A stretch of DNA of 64,000 nt from Aquilaria yunnanensis (taxonomy: Eukaryota > Streptophyta > Magnoliopsida > Malvales > Thymelaeaceae), in the NCBI GenBank assembly GCA_039654915.1, contig CM077594.1, forward strand, positions 11,560,001 to 11,624,000, given 5' to 3'. Under the pieces are notes generated by a model that did not search any database, was not told the origin of the DNA, and saw nothing but the letters and a program-made list of their open reading frames with translations. Of the stretch, positions 34,976-47,668 are shown in pieces. Positions within the stretch are counted from its first letter, which is position 1. Each line of letters starts with the position of its first letter. The translations under genes were made by a program, and so were the position numbers.

Positions 34976-36359
34976 TGTAAATATACTACCTAAACAAATC
35001 ACTTAAAACTAATTTTTTCATAATTTCTAATTAATCCCGAAAATAGACAAAAAATTGTAAAAAAATGCACATAAAAAAACAATTGTAATGGGTAACCTAA
35101 AAACTAAATCTCCAACCAAATGCAACACAAAATAACAAATATTGCACATATTTCAAACCAAGTTAACACAATATAATCCGAAAATACGTAATTATTGGGG
35201 AAAAAAATCAAAAAATCCGAAATAAACGCGGTTACCTCAAATCAAAATATTAACTTCCTTCAAACACCTCCAAATCACTTCAATCCTGCGATAAAAACCA
35301 ACATCTTCAACCCATTATCAACCAAGAAGCTCAAATAGGGAGAAATACATACAAAAAAATCAAAAAATTCCCGGAAAAAATTAATTAACCTTCAGATCTT
35401 GCCAAACGATAGCAGATCCACGAATCTCCGACCTCAAAGAAGATGTTTCCGGTCCCAATCGATGCAAACAAGCGAATGTGTGTGCTGTGCGAGATTCGAA
35501 GCGCAGGAGAGAGAGAGAAATGAAACCAGCGCCCTGGAGAAGACGAGCTGCGGTGGAAGGGGGGGCATTTTAAAAACAAAATTTCCAACGGCCGTAGCTG
35601 TTGGAAACATAAGTATCAAACGCACCGTTTCATTTATTGTGTTTCCAACGGCCAAACCGTTTGTAAATGTACAGGGATTTTTTTTTCCAACGGCTGAAAT
35701 ATTGCACATGATTTGATCCTATTATTGTAATCCCTTATCAACGCGTGACACTTGGAACTTAATTCCAACGGTCATAACCGTTGGTAACGAAAAAAAAAAT
35801 ACACACCAACGCGTGCACGTTGGAAAAATTTTACCAACGGCTCCACATGTTGGTAATTACCAACGGGTTGACCGTTGGTAAAAAAACAGTTGGAAAAGAC
35901 CAGTTTTTTAGTAGTGATTTCCATAAGCTGTGCCTTTTAGCTGTTTGTTAAGTGACTTTTAGAAAGTCATGTAAGGAATTACATAATCTTAGGTTCATGT
36001 TCTAGGTTTATATACATATGATTGTTGTTTGAGTTGTCTAGAGTGAAATAAAATGAAATACCAAATATTTTAGTTGCATATTCCCTCCCCAAGAATATTC
36101 CCTACAAACTCTTGTGTAGCCCATTTTATCTTTTCCAACATCCTTTTATTTGTTGATCTGCCCCTGAATGATCTGCTAATAACGCCTCGCTCACTGACCT
36201 ACGCGTAAAATAGTTTAGAGTTGTGATTGTAGTCAAGTAAAAATTGCTATTTGACAATTTTTGTGGAATCTATTTCTAACATCACAAGAGTTTAGGGTTT
36301 TTGCTATGAATAAATCGTACAAAATTATAGCTAACTAGCTTACGTACTTAGCGTTACCA

Positions 36360-37200
36360 CGGGATCCAAAATTGTATTAAGTACCATAAGATAATATATA
36401 ATGTGAAATTGATATTTCTTTTTAACACAAAGTTAAGTCAAGTACTAAGAACTCTTCTTAAACCATTACTATTGAAAGGTAACCAGATAGTGTGGGCCTA
36501 TCCCAAAGGTTTGGTGAATCATAGACAGGCAACTTGCACATAAAGATAGTGTTAAGGTGCTGGGATGTGTTCCTAGAGGAAACCTTCCGACGCTCAAGTT
36601 AGACTTCAGGCAAATATGGGGTAGCAAAGAGAGAGAGAAGAGCCAAAATATCATACCTTGGATTGGCGTTTGGAGAGGTTTATATAGATAGGGGGAGCTT
36701 CGAGGAATTTGTCCTGCGATAGGAATCTCGTAGCTTTATTCCATAAATATTGTTTCCATCCAGGGAGGAGTTTCCTTGTGGGTCTATTTAGGCCTTTAAT
36801 TTGGGTTATTTGGGCATATTTCCCACCAACATGTCCCCCCATAAAAAAATGTGGGTTAAAGATGCTGCATTTTCTGGGATGTTGTTGTTTTTCGAAAAGG
36901 GGTGCATGTTTACTTGGGAGTGAAGTATGAACACCCATTTTTATTGTAAAGTTGATACACTCTAAATGGCATCATTTAGTGAGGATGGTGTGATGTTCCT
37001 CCTAATTCTTAAGGAAATTGGGAAAATGTCACTGTTTGATCTATTTCTTCCAACATACTTACGCAGCTATGACACATGGCAAGTGCACCAATCGGGGAGG
37101 AGGTGAAGCAACACCTATTAAATGCTCCTTAAAGAAGTGATCGGGCGTGACAGCTTTGACAGCTATTTGTGGCCATGTGTCATTCCACTAGTGGGTTAAA
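36360..37200. repeat. LTR-like regulatory segment (tentative)
   Basis: The segment includes 'aaaccttccgacgctcaagtta', a TATA-like TTTATATAGATAGGGG near 36679 and a GC-richer stretch, as seen in plant LTR promoters. A decayed gag-like gene begins about 400 bp further on. No matching second LTR, TG...CA ends or duplication could be located, so it may be a 5' LTR of a broken element or a coincidence. Confidence 0.3.
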
Positions 37201-37596
37201 ATTTTGTTATTATTGCAATGGCAGTTTCAGGGAAGAAACCTAACAACCAGTGGTTTCTCTATATACACCATAAGGTTTTTACCTCTTTTTTTCACTGTTT
37301 GGTTGTTTCACTACTACTTTGTGTGTTCTCCTTCTTGTTGTTTGCTCGCTACTAGTCATTTTTGTTGGAGTTCTCATCTTTTGCCAAGGTTGCTTTTATT
37401 CTTCATAATCAAGTAATGGATTCTTGTCCTTTATTATCCACCAGTGATAGGGCCTTCATTTTGCATTTTTTTTACTCTTGGTATTTCTAGTTGGGTTTGT
37501 TGTTTTTAGGTATGTTTGTTAGATGCTATTGGTCATTTCTCTGTTGCCTTGTTGTGTTGGCGATAACCCTTATATGTTACACAATGGTTTTTTCAA

Positions 37597-40076
37597 ATGG
37601 CTTCACTGAAATCAGCATCTAGGGCTGTCATCGATGAGGCTAATTTGTCAAAGGCGCAATATCGAATCTTCATCAGTACTTTTGGCCTAATAGCGTTGTG
37701 GTCGCCCTCGCTCATGATGAGGTGTTAAAGGACGAGGGCTTAAAAGACGGCAGTAAAAGACAAAAGTTCTCATTATTTTCACCAACCAACTTTAGGCGGG
37801 GCTTCATTTGCTTCTCCATTTATTGGTGGAGCAAATATGTGAACACTACTAGATTATATGATCGTAGTTAATATCCAAGTCATTTACCCATATCAATGGG
37901 TTTATCATCTACTGTAAGTTGGCCAGGGGAAGGTTTTCCTTTAATTTTATATGTTGGATTTGGAGAAGGACGTCGGCTTTTTCCATATTGGCCCCATCAA
38001 CTATGGAGGGAACAAGTCCTTTGTGTTTATATTTTGCAATGACTCGTACGTAGGGTGGAAGGAGTGCTTCTTTTTCACATTGAAGGAATAAACTTGAGGG
38101 TTCTCATGGAAGTTTTCAGATACACCCCAGCATGTCCTGCCAGAGTTGTTGCTGATATACAATGGCTTGGAAGGCCATCACTCATACTTTGGTCTGATTA
38201 GTTGGCTAGTGGAAGTTGTAGAGAACAACAATTTTATGGAGTCGTTCTCCATCCATTACATGGAGATTGATGAGACCACCCTCAGGTGAACAGAGATCAA
38301 AAAGGCCCACTGAACCTATTCGACACCACCCTTTGTAGTTAGGAGAAGGGTCAGGAAAGGAGGCTGGCTAAAGCCTACAAAATTGTTGCCAGGGCCTAGT
38401 AGGGCCCTCCAGAGAACCCAAAGAGTTACATTAAAGATGATTGTGTTTTCTTTGCTCCTTATGTGATGCCTTGGTATTTAATGTTAGTTTTTTATTTTTG
38501 TAGAAATGAGCAACCAGGGCATTGTTGATGCTTTGGTGGATGCTTGCAAAATCAATATTCTTCCTGCCTGCTTGGTGTATGCTTTGGGGACACTTTTGTC
38601 TTAGCCACCAGCCCAAGTTGTGATTCTTCCTAAGTCTCATCTAGAGAACTAGTTGGTCAGTAAAAGGTCACATCCTGTGAACCCTCAAGGAGGCGATGCT
38701 TCTCATGTCAGCGATAATAGTAAGGCATCATTAGACACCTTTTTGCAAGCTAATTTTATAAACCTACTGTCATTTTGCCTTAACTAGGACCTTCCCTACC
38801 ACGAAGCCCCAAACTGCAGCATTGTCACAAAAATGGAAGGCAGCTGGAGACATCTCCCAAAAGCAAAAGGCAGCCCAAGGTCATTAGAAGAGGCGCCCAC
38901 CTCCTTACGTCCCCCTATACTCAAGTTCTAGCAAAGGTTGTTCCCGAGAAGGCTTCTTTTGGTCGAGGTAGGCCACCCAAGCTTAAAAGTGGACAAGCGC
39001 TTTCAAGCTTGTAATCTAATCCCTGTGTGAAGTCATGCATAGAAGAAAGACTTGGCGTTAAAGGAAGTTGCACTTGACAAAGTTTTTGACCCCTAATGGG
39101 CAATGTATATTGGTGAGTCGATCCTTGAGAATCGAATCGACATCACTCACCATATTCTTCATAGGGTTGAAAACATATAGGGATCGGCATTTTCTTGCTC
39201 ATCCCCTCAGGTGGAAAATGTCCGCTTAATAAGTATAGGTTGTAGCCTTCTTCAGGTATGCTTTTTGGTAACTTCCTAGCATTTGAACTGCTTTTCTTGG
39301 GCAATTCTAATGAATTTGGTTTTGGTAGGAGGCCATCATTACATATGGCATGGGGGAATGATGGGCAGCTCGTAAGAAGGCTCTATAGTCCTAGCTTGGT
39401 GCTTTATGAGATAATGTAGGTTCCTTGAAGAAGGACCTGAGTAGCAGACACAGCACCATGAGTACCCTTGCCAATGACTTTAAGCTGGAGAAAGAGGCCT
39501 TGTCAAAGAGCTTAAATAGGAAGTTGGAAGAGCTGTAGGAGGCTCTCAAGCTATTTTTAGGAGAAGGAGGCTAAGGCCAATTGCCTGGTGACCTTGTTAA
39601 AGGTAGTAAAGTCAAAGATCAATGTCGTCAAGCAAACTCTACTGATGGATCAATATGCTCCATTGGGCCCGAGGACCGTGTGGGGCTATGCTAGCTCCAA
39701 CTCGATCGAAGCTATGATACCCCTCGTAAAGCATATTGAACGAGTTGGCTTTGTGAGGTGCGAGGGCCATTTGGAGTACCAGCACTTTCAAACCAAGGAC
39801 AATACTCAAATGAAGAAGCTCTGCTCACTTCTTCAGAAGGAAGAGAAAGGGCTTGGAAGGACAGCCTTCTTGGAGTTTAAGGAAGGCTTTCTTTCTTACC
39901 GCTTTTAGATGGAGTAGGCTAATCTGAACCTAAATCTCACTTTGCTCTCAGCATATGAGGATTTGGGTTTGGATTATAAGTCTTGGCTAAAGGAAGGGAA
40001 ATCTTGGATTCCTACCATTAACGAGGATGCATCGGCTATGGACCTCGATGAAGGCCTTCTTCCTAACAAATTTTAG
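37597..40076 (+). pseudogene. Decayed gag-like / plant transposon protein
   Basis: A discontinuous plus-strand reading starts MASLKSASRAVIDEANLSKA. Recognisable pieces are GPINYGGNKSFVFIFCNDSY with GWKECFFFTLKE near 38000-38090, a coiled-coil segment LEKEALSKSLNRKLEEL near 39490, TLLKVVKSKINVVKQTLLMD at 39588 onward, and a C-terminus AMDLDEGLLPNKF before TAG at 40074-40076. This arrangement resembles the plant 'putative gypsy-type transposon' proteins that carry no polymerase. Multiple stops and frameshifts show it is dead. The family call is from memory of that family and is uncertain. Confidence 0.5.
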
Positions 40077-41435
40077 GAAGTCTCATAATTAGCCGCTCTT
40101 TTGTATCTAGTCGGTCGTCGAAACCACAAAAAATAATTCTGGTTTCACTTACAACTCAAAATAAATAAATTTGTAGTTAGTAGTAAAAACTAGGTTAAAT
40201 TCTGAAAGAAATTCTTTTAAGTGAAAGCTTCCTGTCAGAATTGAAATAAAAGATCTAGGGTTTTTTTTAATCAGTTACTAAAATAAATTAACTGTAAAAT
40301 AAAATTAACCAAAACTAAAAACACTAAGTTAAGAAAATATTTTTTTCAATTCAAGCAAAGAAACATGACTCTCTTTAAAGCTAAAAAGAACCCAAAAAAT
40401 TCAATAGTAAAATTAACCAAAAAAAACTTCAAATTAATTTCTTAACTTTGAGTAACTAGATATTAAAAAGCAATTTCTAATAAACTCAAAATTAGCATGA
40501 AGAACATGAACAAAAAAGTTTATTCCAGGCAATAATCCAAAACTTTGACCAATTTAACCTGTCTTACTTCTCCTGTATGAACTAACCAGAAATTAAAATA
40601 ATCTCCAATTAAATTCACTTGCTTCTGAATTGAATTGTTTTCACCCAAGTGGCTTGAAAGAAATTGAAGTAAATTTGTAATTGCAAAACCAATTCAACAA
40701 GTAAGAACAAGTAAATCAATCACAATAAATCTGAACCAAAGAAAGTAAATACTTGAATTTGAAGAAAAATTTAACAAGCAAAACCAATTCTCACAACCAG
40801 TATTGATAATGAAAATTGTTCTTTTGAACAGAATCAGAAAGTTACTCACTTATGTTTGAAAGAAAAGAAAAAAAAAATAGAGGAAAACCTAAATCTGTCG
40901 AGAGGGAAGTCCGTCCTACTAGTACCTACAAATTGAATATTTGATAGTGCAGCAAATCCTCATCTGCTGGTGTTGGCGGGTTAATTATAGATCATATGAA
41001 AAAGTTGGTAATAGTCTTTTGTTAAAAGAATAGGTATTGCTAACCCTCTCACGGTCGGGTTATAAAGCTTTTACCAAGTTTTAAGAATGACTACTCTCAT
41101 GGCTAATGTTATGCTTGAAGTTGATAGAATTGCAAACTGCTTTCTAATATCTTTCTTTCTAATAGCTTAGACACACATCGCTTAAATGTTATTATCTTGG
41201 ATTATATGTCTCTCATGAAAGGCATGAAGGTCAGACATTTCCTCTTGATAAAGACAAAACCGTTATTTTATATTCCTAGTTTCTGTTTAATTTCCTTTGT
41301 TCACCGAAAAAAGACATTTCATATGATCATATAGTAAAAGTATTGATCACTGATAGGCACTTGTATTTTTTGAAGCAATAATTGCAGGCCTTATGATATC
41401 AATGTTCCTGCAATTCATTTGACTTGTTTATTTAT
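40077..41435. other. Intergenic AT-rich DNA, no gene
   Basis: No coding frame, RNA gene or terminal repeat is recognised. It is A/T-rich throughout. Confidence 0.5.
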
Positions 41436-41848
41436 GGTCTAATCACCCTATAGGCCCTTTAACCTGGTTAACTCTAACGAGTTCATCCATCAACTTGAAC
41501 TAGTTTTATGTTGGTTTTTTTGACTTGCAACTTAGCCTATGTTAGTCCTCTAATTTTGTAACCTACTATAAATTAGTCCGGTCATCTCATATAGTCATAA
41601 CGTCATAACCCTTTTTTGAATGTTTCGGAACGTTGGGGAATAAAATATAAAATAAGGAAAATAACAGGGATTAGTGCAACATTTAGCAAAAAAAAAAATT
41701 CTAATAGGGCAAACTAATGATTGTTTTCTAATCCAACTAATGAATTTTTTTTTTATTCCAAGCTAAAGGAAAAAAATCACAACTGCCGTTGAATATAAGT
41801 CTTTTATACCTAATTATCTTATTTCTTTTATTATTTCTAATCCAAAGT

Positions 41849-41882
<34 letters not shown>

Positions 41883-42765
41883 GTAATTCACTTCAAATTC
41901 AACCAAATCTCTTTCTACTTGATAAATTAGTTCACAAAAAAAGTTTATAAAACAATCGTGATGGAGGGAATATTTTCATATTACCACTAAATTATCATTT
42001 CAATTTTTATTTTTCATCTTTTTTATTTTCATGCAAAAGTACTATAAAAAGTGAAAATAAAACATAATTTTTTTTTATCTTTCTTAATTTATGAACTAGT
42101 TACAAATGGTATAAACAATCTAAATATAGGAAATAATTTTTTGTTTTATATAATTATATACACCTTTCATATCATTAGTTAATAATTATATTTTTGTAAA
42201 CCAAAAAAAAAATGATTTATTAGTTTTGAGATATGTAATTATATATGTGATGATTACATTTAATGAATTGAATGCCATTAAATATAATTCTATTAATTAA
42301 TTATACTTTTTACTAACTAAATATTTCTACTTATTATTATATTAATTTTGTTATTACTATGATTGCTATAAAAATAATAATAATAATAATAACTAATTAC
42401 CTAAATTATATATTCCAATTTTTTTGACAAGCAATTAACTAGCACAGATGAACAGTAACTCTTTTGATTTTTGGAAAACAGTACACATATTTTAAGCAAA
42501 AAACCACCCTCTTCAGTAAAAATAATAATAAAAAGGCAAAAAACACCTCTCCTGGAAAAAAATGCTCAAGGAATCCATGTTGTTTCTCTTATCGTACATT
42601 TCAGTACCCAACACTACTTAACATTCAAAAAAGGGTAAAGGTGTTATAACAAATGAGGTAGCTATACTAACTTGCGATAAGTTGTAAAGTTAGATAACCA
42701 ATAAGTACTAAGTTCAAGTTAAGGGATTACCTCATATGGTCAATGGTCACTAGGGTGATTAGGTC
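41436..42765. mobile_element. Mutator-like TIR element, AT-rich, non-autonomous
   Basis: The left end begins GGTCTAATCACCCTA and the right end, reverse-complemented, GACCTAATCACCCTA, with weaker inverted similarity continuing for about 75 bp ('catcaacttgaacta' against 'cccttaacttgaactta'). A 9-bp duplication TTTATTTAT flanks it at 41427-41435 and 42766-42774. The low complexity of that duplication is the main weakness. The interior is AT-rich with a (GT)n run and no transposase. Confidence 0.75.
41848..41882. repeat. (GT)n microsatellite
   Basis: About 16 GT repeats with one interruption (GTGTGCGTGT), inside the TIR element at 41436-42765. Confidence 0.95.
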
Positions 42766-42849
42766 TTTATTTATTAGACGTGCTTACACACTTGTCTTTT
42801 TTTTTCTCTTTTTTTTTTTGGGTACTTTTGCTCTCTTTTATAATAAGAG

Positions 42850-44200
42850 TAAATGACAGCCATCGTCCCTAAACTATTCCAATGTTGCTTAACCATCTCA
42901 AAACTATAGTTTATTGTATCAATCATCCTCAAATTATTTAATTCTCTTACCATTATTTTAGCCATTAAAAAGTAACAGAAGTTGTGGGGAAATTACACAG
43001 TTAGTCCTAATATTTAGGAAACTTTTCTATTTGAGTCATAAACTTTTTATTTAAGGCTTTTAAGTCTTTTTTATTCTATAAAGCTTTTTTGTCTTTTTTT
43101 CCTTCTTTCTTTTTAGAAATTTTTTTGTTGATTTATCGAAGAACCTATATTAATCATTGCTAGGATTTATGAGACATTTTTTTGATGATTTATCAAAACA
43201 CTAAAACAAAGGTTTGCAACTCTATTTTCCTACCATGACTCTGGGCCAATGGCTTTATTTGTTAAAAGTTTCAAAATTATAAATTAAAATTTGGTCTAAA
43301 TATAAAGAAATTTGGAAAAAAATGGTCACTTAAAAATAAAATGTAAATAATGCTACATTATTTTTTAATTCCAGGAAAAATTTACTCAATTTAAATTTTT
43401 TAGATATTATTTGAAAATCAGTTCTATTTAACTAATAATTAATATTTCAAGTTTTTTTTTGTAAAATAACTAATTTTTACAATTTTTTTTAAAAATATAT
43501 TCACTAATCAATTAAATTTTTTTTAGAAGTATATTTTGGTATAAAAAAATTGTAAATCCCCAATCCTCCTATCGGGCCCACTTTTCTTCACCCTCATCCT
43601 GAAGGGGCAGGTATGGGCCGCAGGCCGTGGACAGCATATAGTGATGAAGCCGAGCGAACGCAAGGTTATCCGAAAGGCTGTGGTGATGAAAATGCAGCTA
43701 GGATAGAGGCAGCATAGTCTTTGGCAAGATAGCAAATGGCGAGGTGACAAAGATTTTAGTGAAATTGGAGGGTGAAGGTGGGGTTGGAGAAGGTGATGCA
43801 ACAACGATTGAAGGCAGATATAGGGTAGAGGCAAACGGCGAAGGTGGTGCAGCAACGATCATAGAATGAGGGGGCAACGACAATCAAAGGGCGAAGATGG
43901 GATAGTGACGGTCAAAGGCGAGCAGTGGAGGAGAAAGCCGAAACAATGGTGGCAGCGACACTATGATATTTAGGGTTATAGGGTTATAGGAGAGGGTGGT
44001 GAAAAAATATAGAGTGGGCTTAGAACACAATAAAATTGTAAGACTCATATAAAAAAGTTTCCTAAATATTATGGCTGACTATGCAGTTTTTTCCTAACTT
44101 CCATCACTTTTTAACGACTGACGTAACAGCATGACGACTGATACAATAATTCAGCAATTTAAAGATAATGATACAACAATTCATAATTTCCAAGTGCCAA
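42850..44200. mobile_element. Long-TIR element with GC-rich core, ends approximate
   Basis: A long imperfect inverted repeat pairs about 42900-43050 with about 44035-44170. Matching phrases are 'attgtatcaatcatc', 'ccattaaaaagtaacagaagtt' and 'taatatttaggaaactttt' on the left, with their reverse complements on the right. The interior 43555-44010 is GC-richer with no protein I recognise. The structure resembles other MULE-like elements in this window, but I could not fix exact ends or a duplication. Confidence 0.55.
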
Positions 44201-46868
44201 AAGTTTTGGGGCGTTGGACGGTGAGCAGCCTTAACTCCGATAGATTTGCGTGTTAGCCTTAACTCCGATGGTTTGTGATTAGTTATGTGAATCGCAAATG
44301 CATAACAAATCAGAGCATGGATGGTGATTGGCAACTTAAGTGACTTTTCCAATAAGTGATTGTCATTACCTTTTTCTTGCCGTTATATCCTATGAATATG
44401 TAATTTTTACTTCTATTAATTACCTCATGATGTAGAAGCTGATGGCCTAATTTTAGGTGGTAAAAGAACTTAGCTATTGATTAATATGAAATTTTTGATA
44501 TGCGGAATAAGATAGAAATCTTTTACGTTCAACGAAACTACTCATAGTATTATTCTACCTCAATTTTGTTTTCTCATTTTTTCTTATAATAAGAGAGAGG
44601 TACAGCTAGTCATACAACACTAAGCAAACTGGGGCTATAAATACGTGATAGACAGCAAATATGACAGATTTATATAGGCTAACCTTTTTTATCGATTCAC
44701 ATGGGTTTTACAGAAAAAAATGATCTAAATAAATATGTTTTATCTGTCATCTATTACGATAAGGTTTTTGAAATCAAATTTATTACTGTTGTGAAGGTTG
44801 TAGTGTTTTAAATTTACATATAAGACAGTAAACATCAAGCTTACAAGGAGTGACTAGACCTCATTACTTAAAGAACTCCATTACATATAAGACAAATATC
44901 ATTTACCCCTAAAGTTATGCAATAATTACAAATAGTCCCTGAGTGTTTTAAATTTTATATAGTTAGACCTTCGTTCTACTAAGCCTGGTTAGATCCATCC
45001 CAAACCATGAAACAAATGAAACTAGGCTTGAGTGTTGGCGTTTAAGTTTGGTTCATTTACTTACAGCTCTACTTGATACTATTGGTGGAAACTATTCTTT
45101 TGGTCAGTGAAGTTGGTAGTACCCGAAGGATTAGTTGGGCATATCTAGAGAAGTCCAGACTCCAAAGGGACCTGAGAATGTGAATAAGTTTAGGAATTGG
45201 AGCTAACGTTCAAAAGTGTAAAATTATAGTGGCCAAAATTGGAATTTTTCCTTATTAGTTTGAGAGACCGGTCACGTCTCATGACATGACATGGAGGCAG
45301 CATATGTTTGTTGGGAGGTGAGGGGTAGAGTGCACCGTGAACCGTACACATTTAACACACTTTCAACTTCTATAAGGTTGGGTCCTACTCAAGTGATCGG
45401 TGACTCACCAAATATATCTCCAACATTTCTCCAATATATCGCGATACGTTGGCCGAGCGACATAAGTGAATACGAGATGTTCCAACAATAACGTGCTTTG
45501 TCGGGTTGGCACTCAACGGATAGACTAGCAGTTTTACCCCGATCGACACGCTTGGAGGACTCGTTAATGGTCAGTATTTTTTTTGTTTCTTTAGAAGTAT
45601 TACAAGTATAAGAAGGTAGGAGATACGATAGAAATAAGGAAGTGATTGCTGCACAAAATTTTGAGAACTCCGGTCACAATTTTATTACTACTAAGATGTC
45701 TTCACTAGAGTAAAATGCTTTACCTGCTACTCAAACCTAGGGCAGATGTTCTTTGTATTTACCAGCCGAGCTGAGAATATAAGATGGTGAATGATTTTAT
45801 ATTTCAATAGATTACTCTATTTTTATTTTTAAAAAGTTTAATGACAACAGATGACAAATACCACACAGTTGAATTTGGAATGTTCATTTATGTGGGTGGT
45901 GTTATCTAATTAGAGCCTATTTTTTTCTCCCAATTTCTGTTTTAGTATTTGTATTATTATAGCAACTTCAATTTTTATTTGAAAAAGTAACTAAAACAAT
46001 AATCAATTCTTAGTTTGATCGATTAAAAATAAAATTAAGGCTCAATTTTTCTGAAATTAAATTTGAAAGGACTATTCATTTTTAATATCAACTGAGTGAA
46101 CTTTTGTTTAGAAATAATTAGATCTATTAAAAATACATAATATTTGTAGAAACTAATTTTAAAAAATTCCGATATTTAAAACATTGTCTTTCAATTAGTG
46201 TACAAGTTTTGGAGAAAAAGATAAAAAATAATTTAAGAATAGTGCCCTCAAACAAACTATAAAATTTGGTAAAACTTTAATTTCATTATGTATTTAAAAG
46301 TAAAATTTCAACTCACGATTTTCTTTTGACCTTTCAGCTGTAAACAAACAACATTTGCTTGATCTCCTGTTTAGATCAAAAGATCAGAATTTAAAAAATT
46401 TTAAAAGCATGTGTTTTAGTTTACTCGTGAACCCTAAAAAAATTGCTGTCTTCAATTGTCTTAAAACTATTATCTTCACAAAAGAAAAAAAGGAAGAACT
46501 GAAATGGAAAAAAAAATCTGACCAATTATACCTATTTAGGATTAACGTCAGCGATTAGAGTTAGAGTTTTGAAAAAACTATTCAAGGGTAGCTTTTAGCT
46601 TCAGCGTTTTCATCACAACCATTAAATAAATTATCCAAAACTTTAACGCTGATTACAAAAACTGTTCCCAAACGGGTCCGCAACATCAGGTGCAGCATTC
46701 ATTGGTGTCCTCATGTCCTGGACCCCTGGATAGCAACTGGATCTCATAGATATTGTAAAAATATCTTCTTGTTTTAATCGCCAAAAGGAAAAAAGCTTCT
46801 GTTATTTAATAAAAGTGCTTGTTTTTTTTAAAAAAAATATCTTTGTTTTCATCTAGCTAGAACGTAGT
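44201..46868. other. Intergenic, no gene recognised
   Basis: A stretch at 45240-45560 is less AT-rich, but I recognise no protein in it. One possible TIR-like phrase ('atttacccctaaagttatgc' near 44893) has no partner that I can find. The rest is AT-rich. Confidence 0.45.
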
Positions 46869-47668
46869 CACCACTAAAATATAGGACTTTACCAACTGCC
46901 ATTTACCAACGTGCAGCAATTGGTAAATTCAATTTCCCAACTGCTATACGTTGGTAAATGGCAGTTGGTATTCGATAAGTTGGAAAATTTTTTACCAACG
47001 CGCAACTAATAACACGTTAGTACATTCCAACGTGTAGACGTTGGTAAAATACACGTTGGTAATTACCAATGGTCATGGAAAGCACTCGATTTCCATCGCG
47101 TAGTAATAGTTACCAACTGTCAACAGTTGGTAAGTTACCAACTGCCAACCGTTGGTAACTAGAACTACTATCAACTGCTGGCAGTTGGTAAGTAAGTTAC
47201 TAACTATCAGCAGTTGGTGGCAGTTGGTAACTTGGCGGAAGTTGGTAAGGTTGTTGTTATGAAGCCGTTGATACTGACCGTATTGCAAATTGGTAATTAA
47301 CAACGCGCGCAAGTTGGTAAGTTTCCCATTTTCGCGTTCGTTATATATATTAAACGTTTCAGGTTTCGGTTGTTTTGTATTTTTCCTATTTCAATCCACA
47401 TTCATAATTAATTGTAAGAACTCAAAAGTACGCCCGGCTCTACTCAGCAATAAACATTACACAACTATGCCAACGTAATTAAAATATGCAATTCTCAAAT
47501 ACAGCATAATTAAAGCAATAACAGATATGTCTGAAAGAAAGCATTCAACATTCAACGGCTTACACATTTCATAAATATCAAGTCAGTCTGATTTAGGTCT
47601 AAAAATTATTATATCTATGGCTCTAACACAAGAACTTTGGAAATGCACTAACCTGTTGATGACGCCCA

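Larger units (their letters stand above)
25559..35916 (-). mobile_element. CACTA (En/Spm) transposon, full-length copy A
   Basis: This 10.36-kb element is bounded by CACTACTAAAATAACCGACT on the left and, reverse-complemented, CACTACTAAAAAACTGGTCT on the right, with a 3-bp duplication ATT (25556-25558 and 35917-35919). Subterminal regions (25570-25930 and 35580-35900) are dense arrays of CCAAC / GTTGG inverted motifs, the expected transposase-binding sites. Both internal genes run on the minus strand: a TNP2 transposase (31790-28177) and a TNPA-like protein (27955-26298). Relative to copy B it lacks about 54 bp near the left end and about 115 bp near 32395, and carries a different filler at about 33236-34975. 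Both genes are disrupted, so it cannot be autonomous. Confidence 0.95.

Noticed and set aside
41848..41882. GT run as a regulatory Z-DNA site
   Set aside because: It is an ordinary dinucleotide microsatellite inside a transposon with no nearby gene to regulate.
45240..45560. Less AT-rich stretch with a 66-codon frame
   Set aside because: No recognisable protein motif, promoter or splice structure could be supported.
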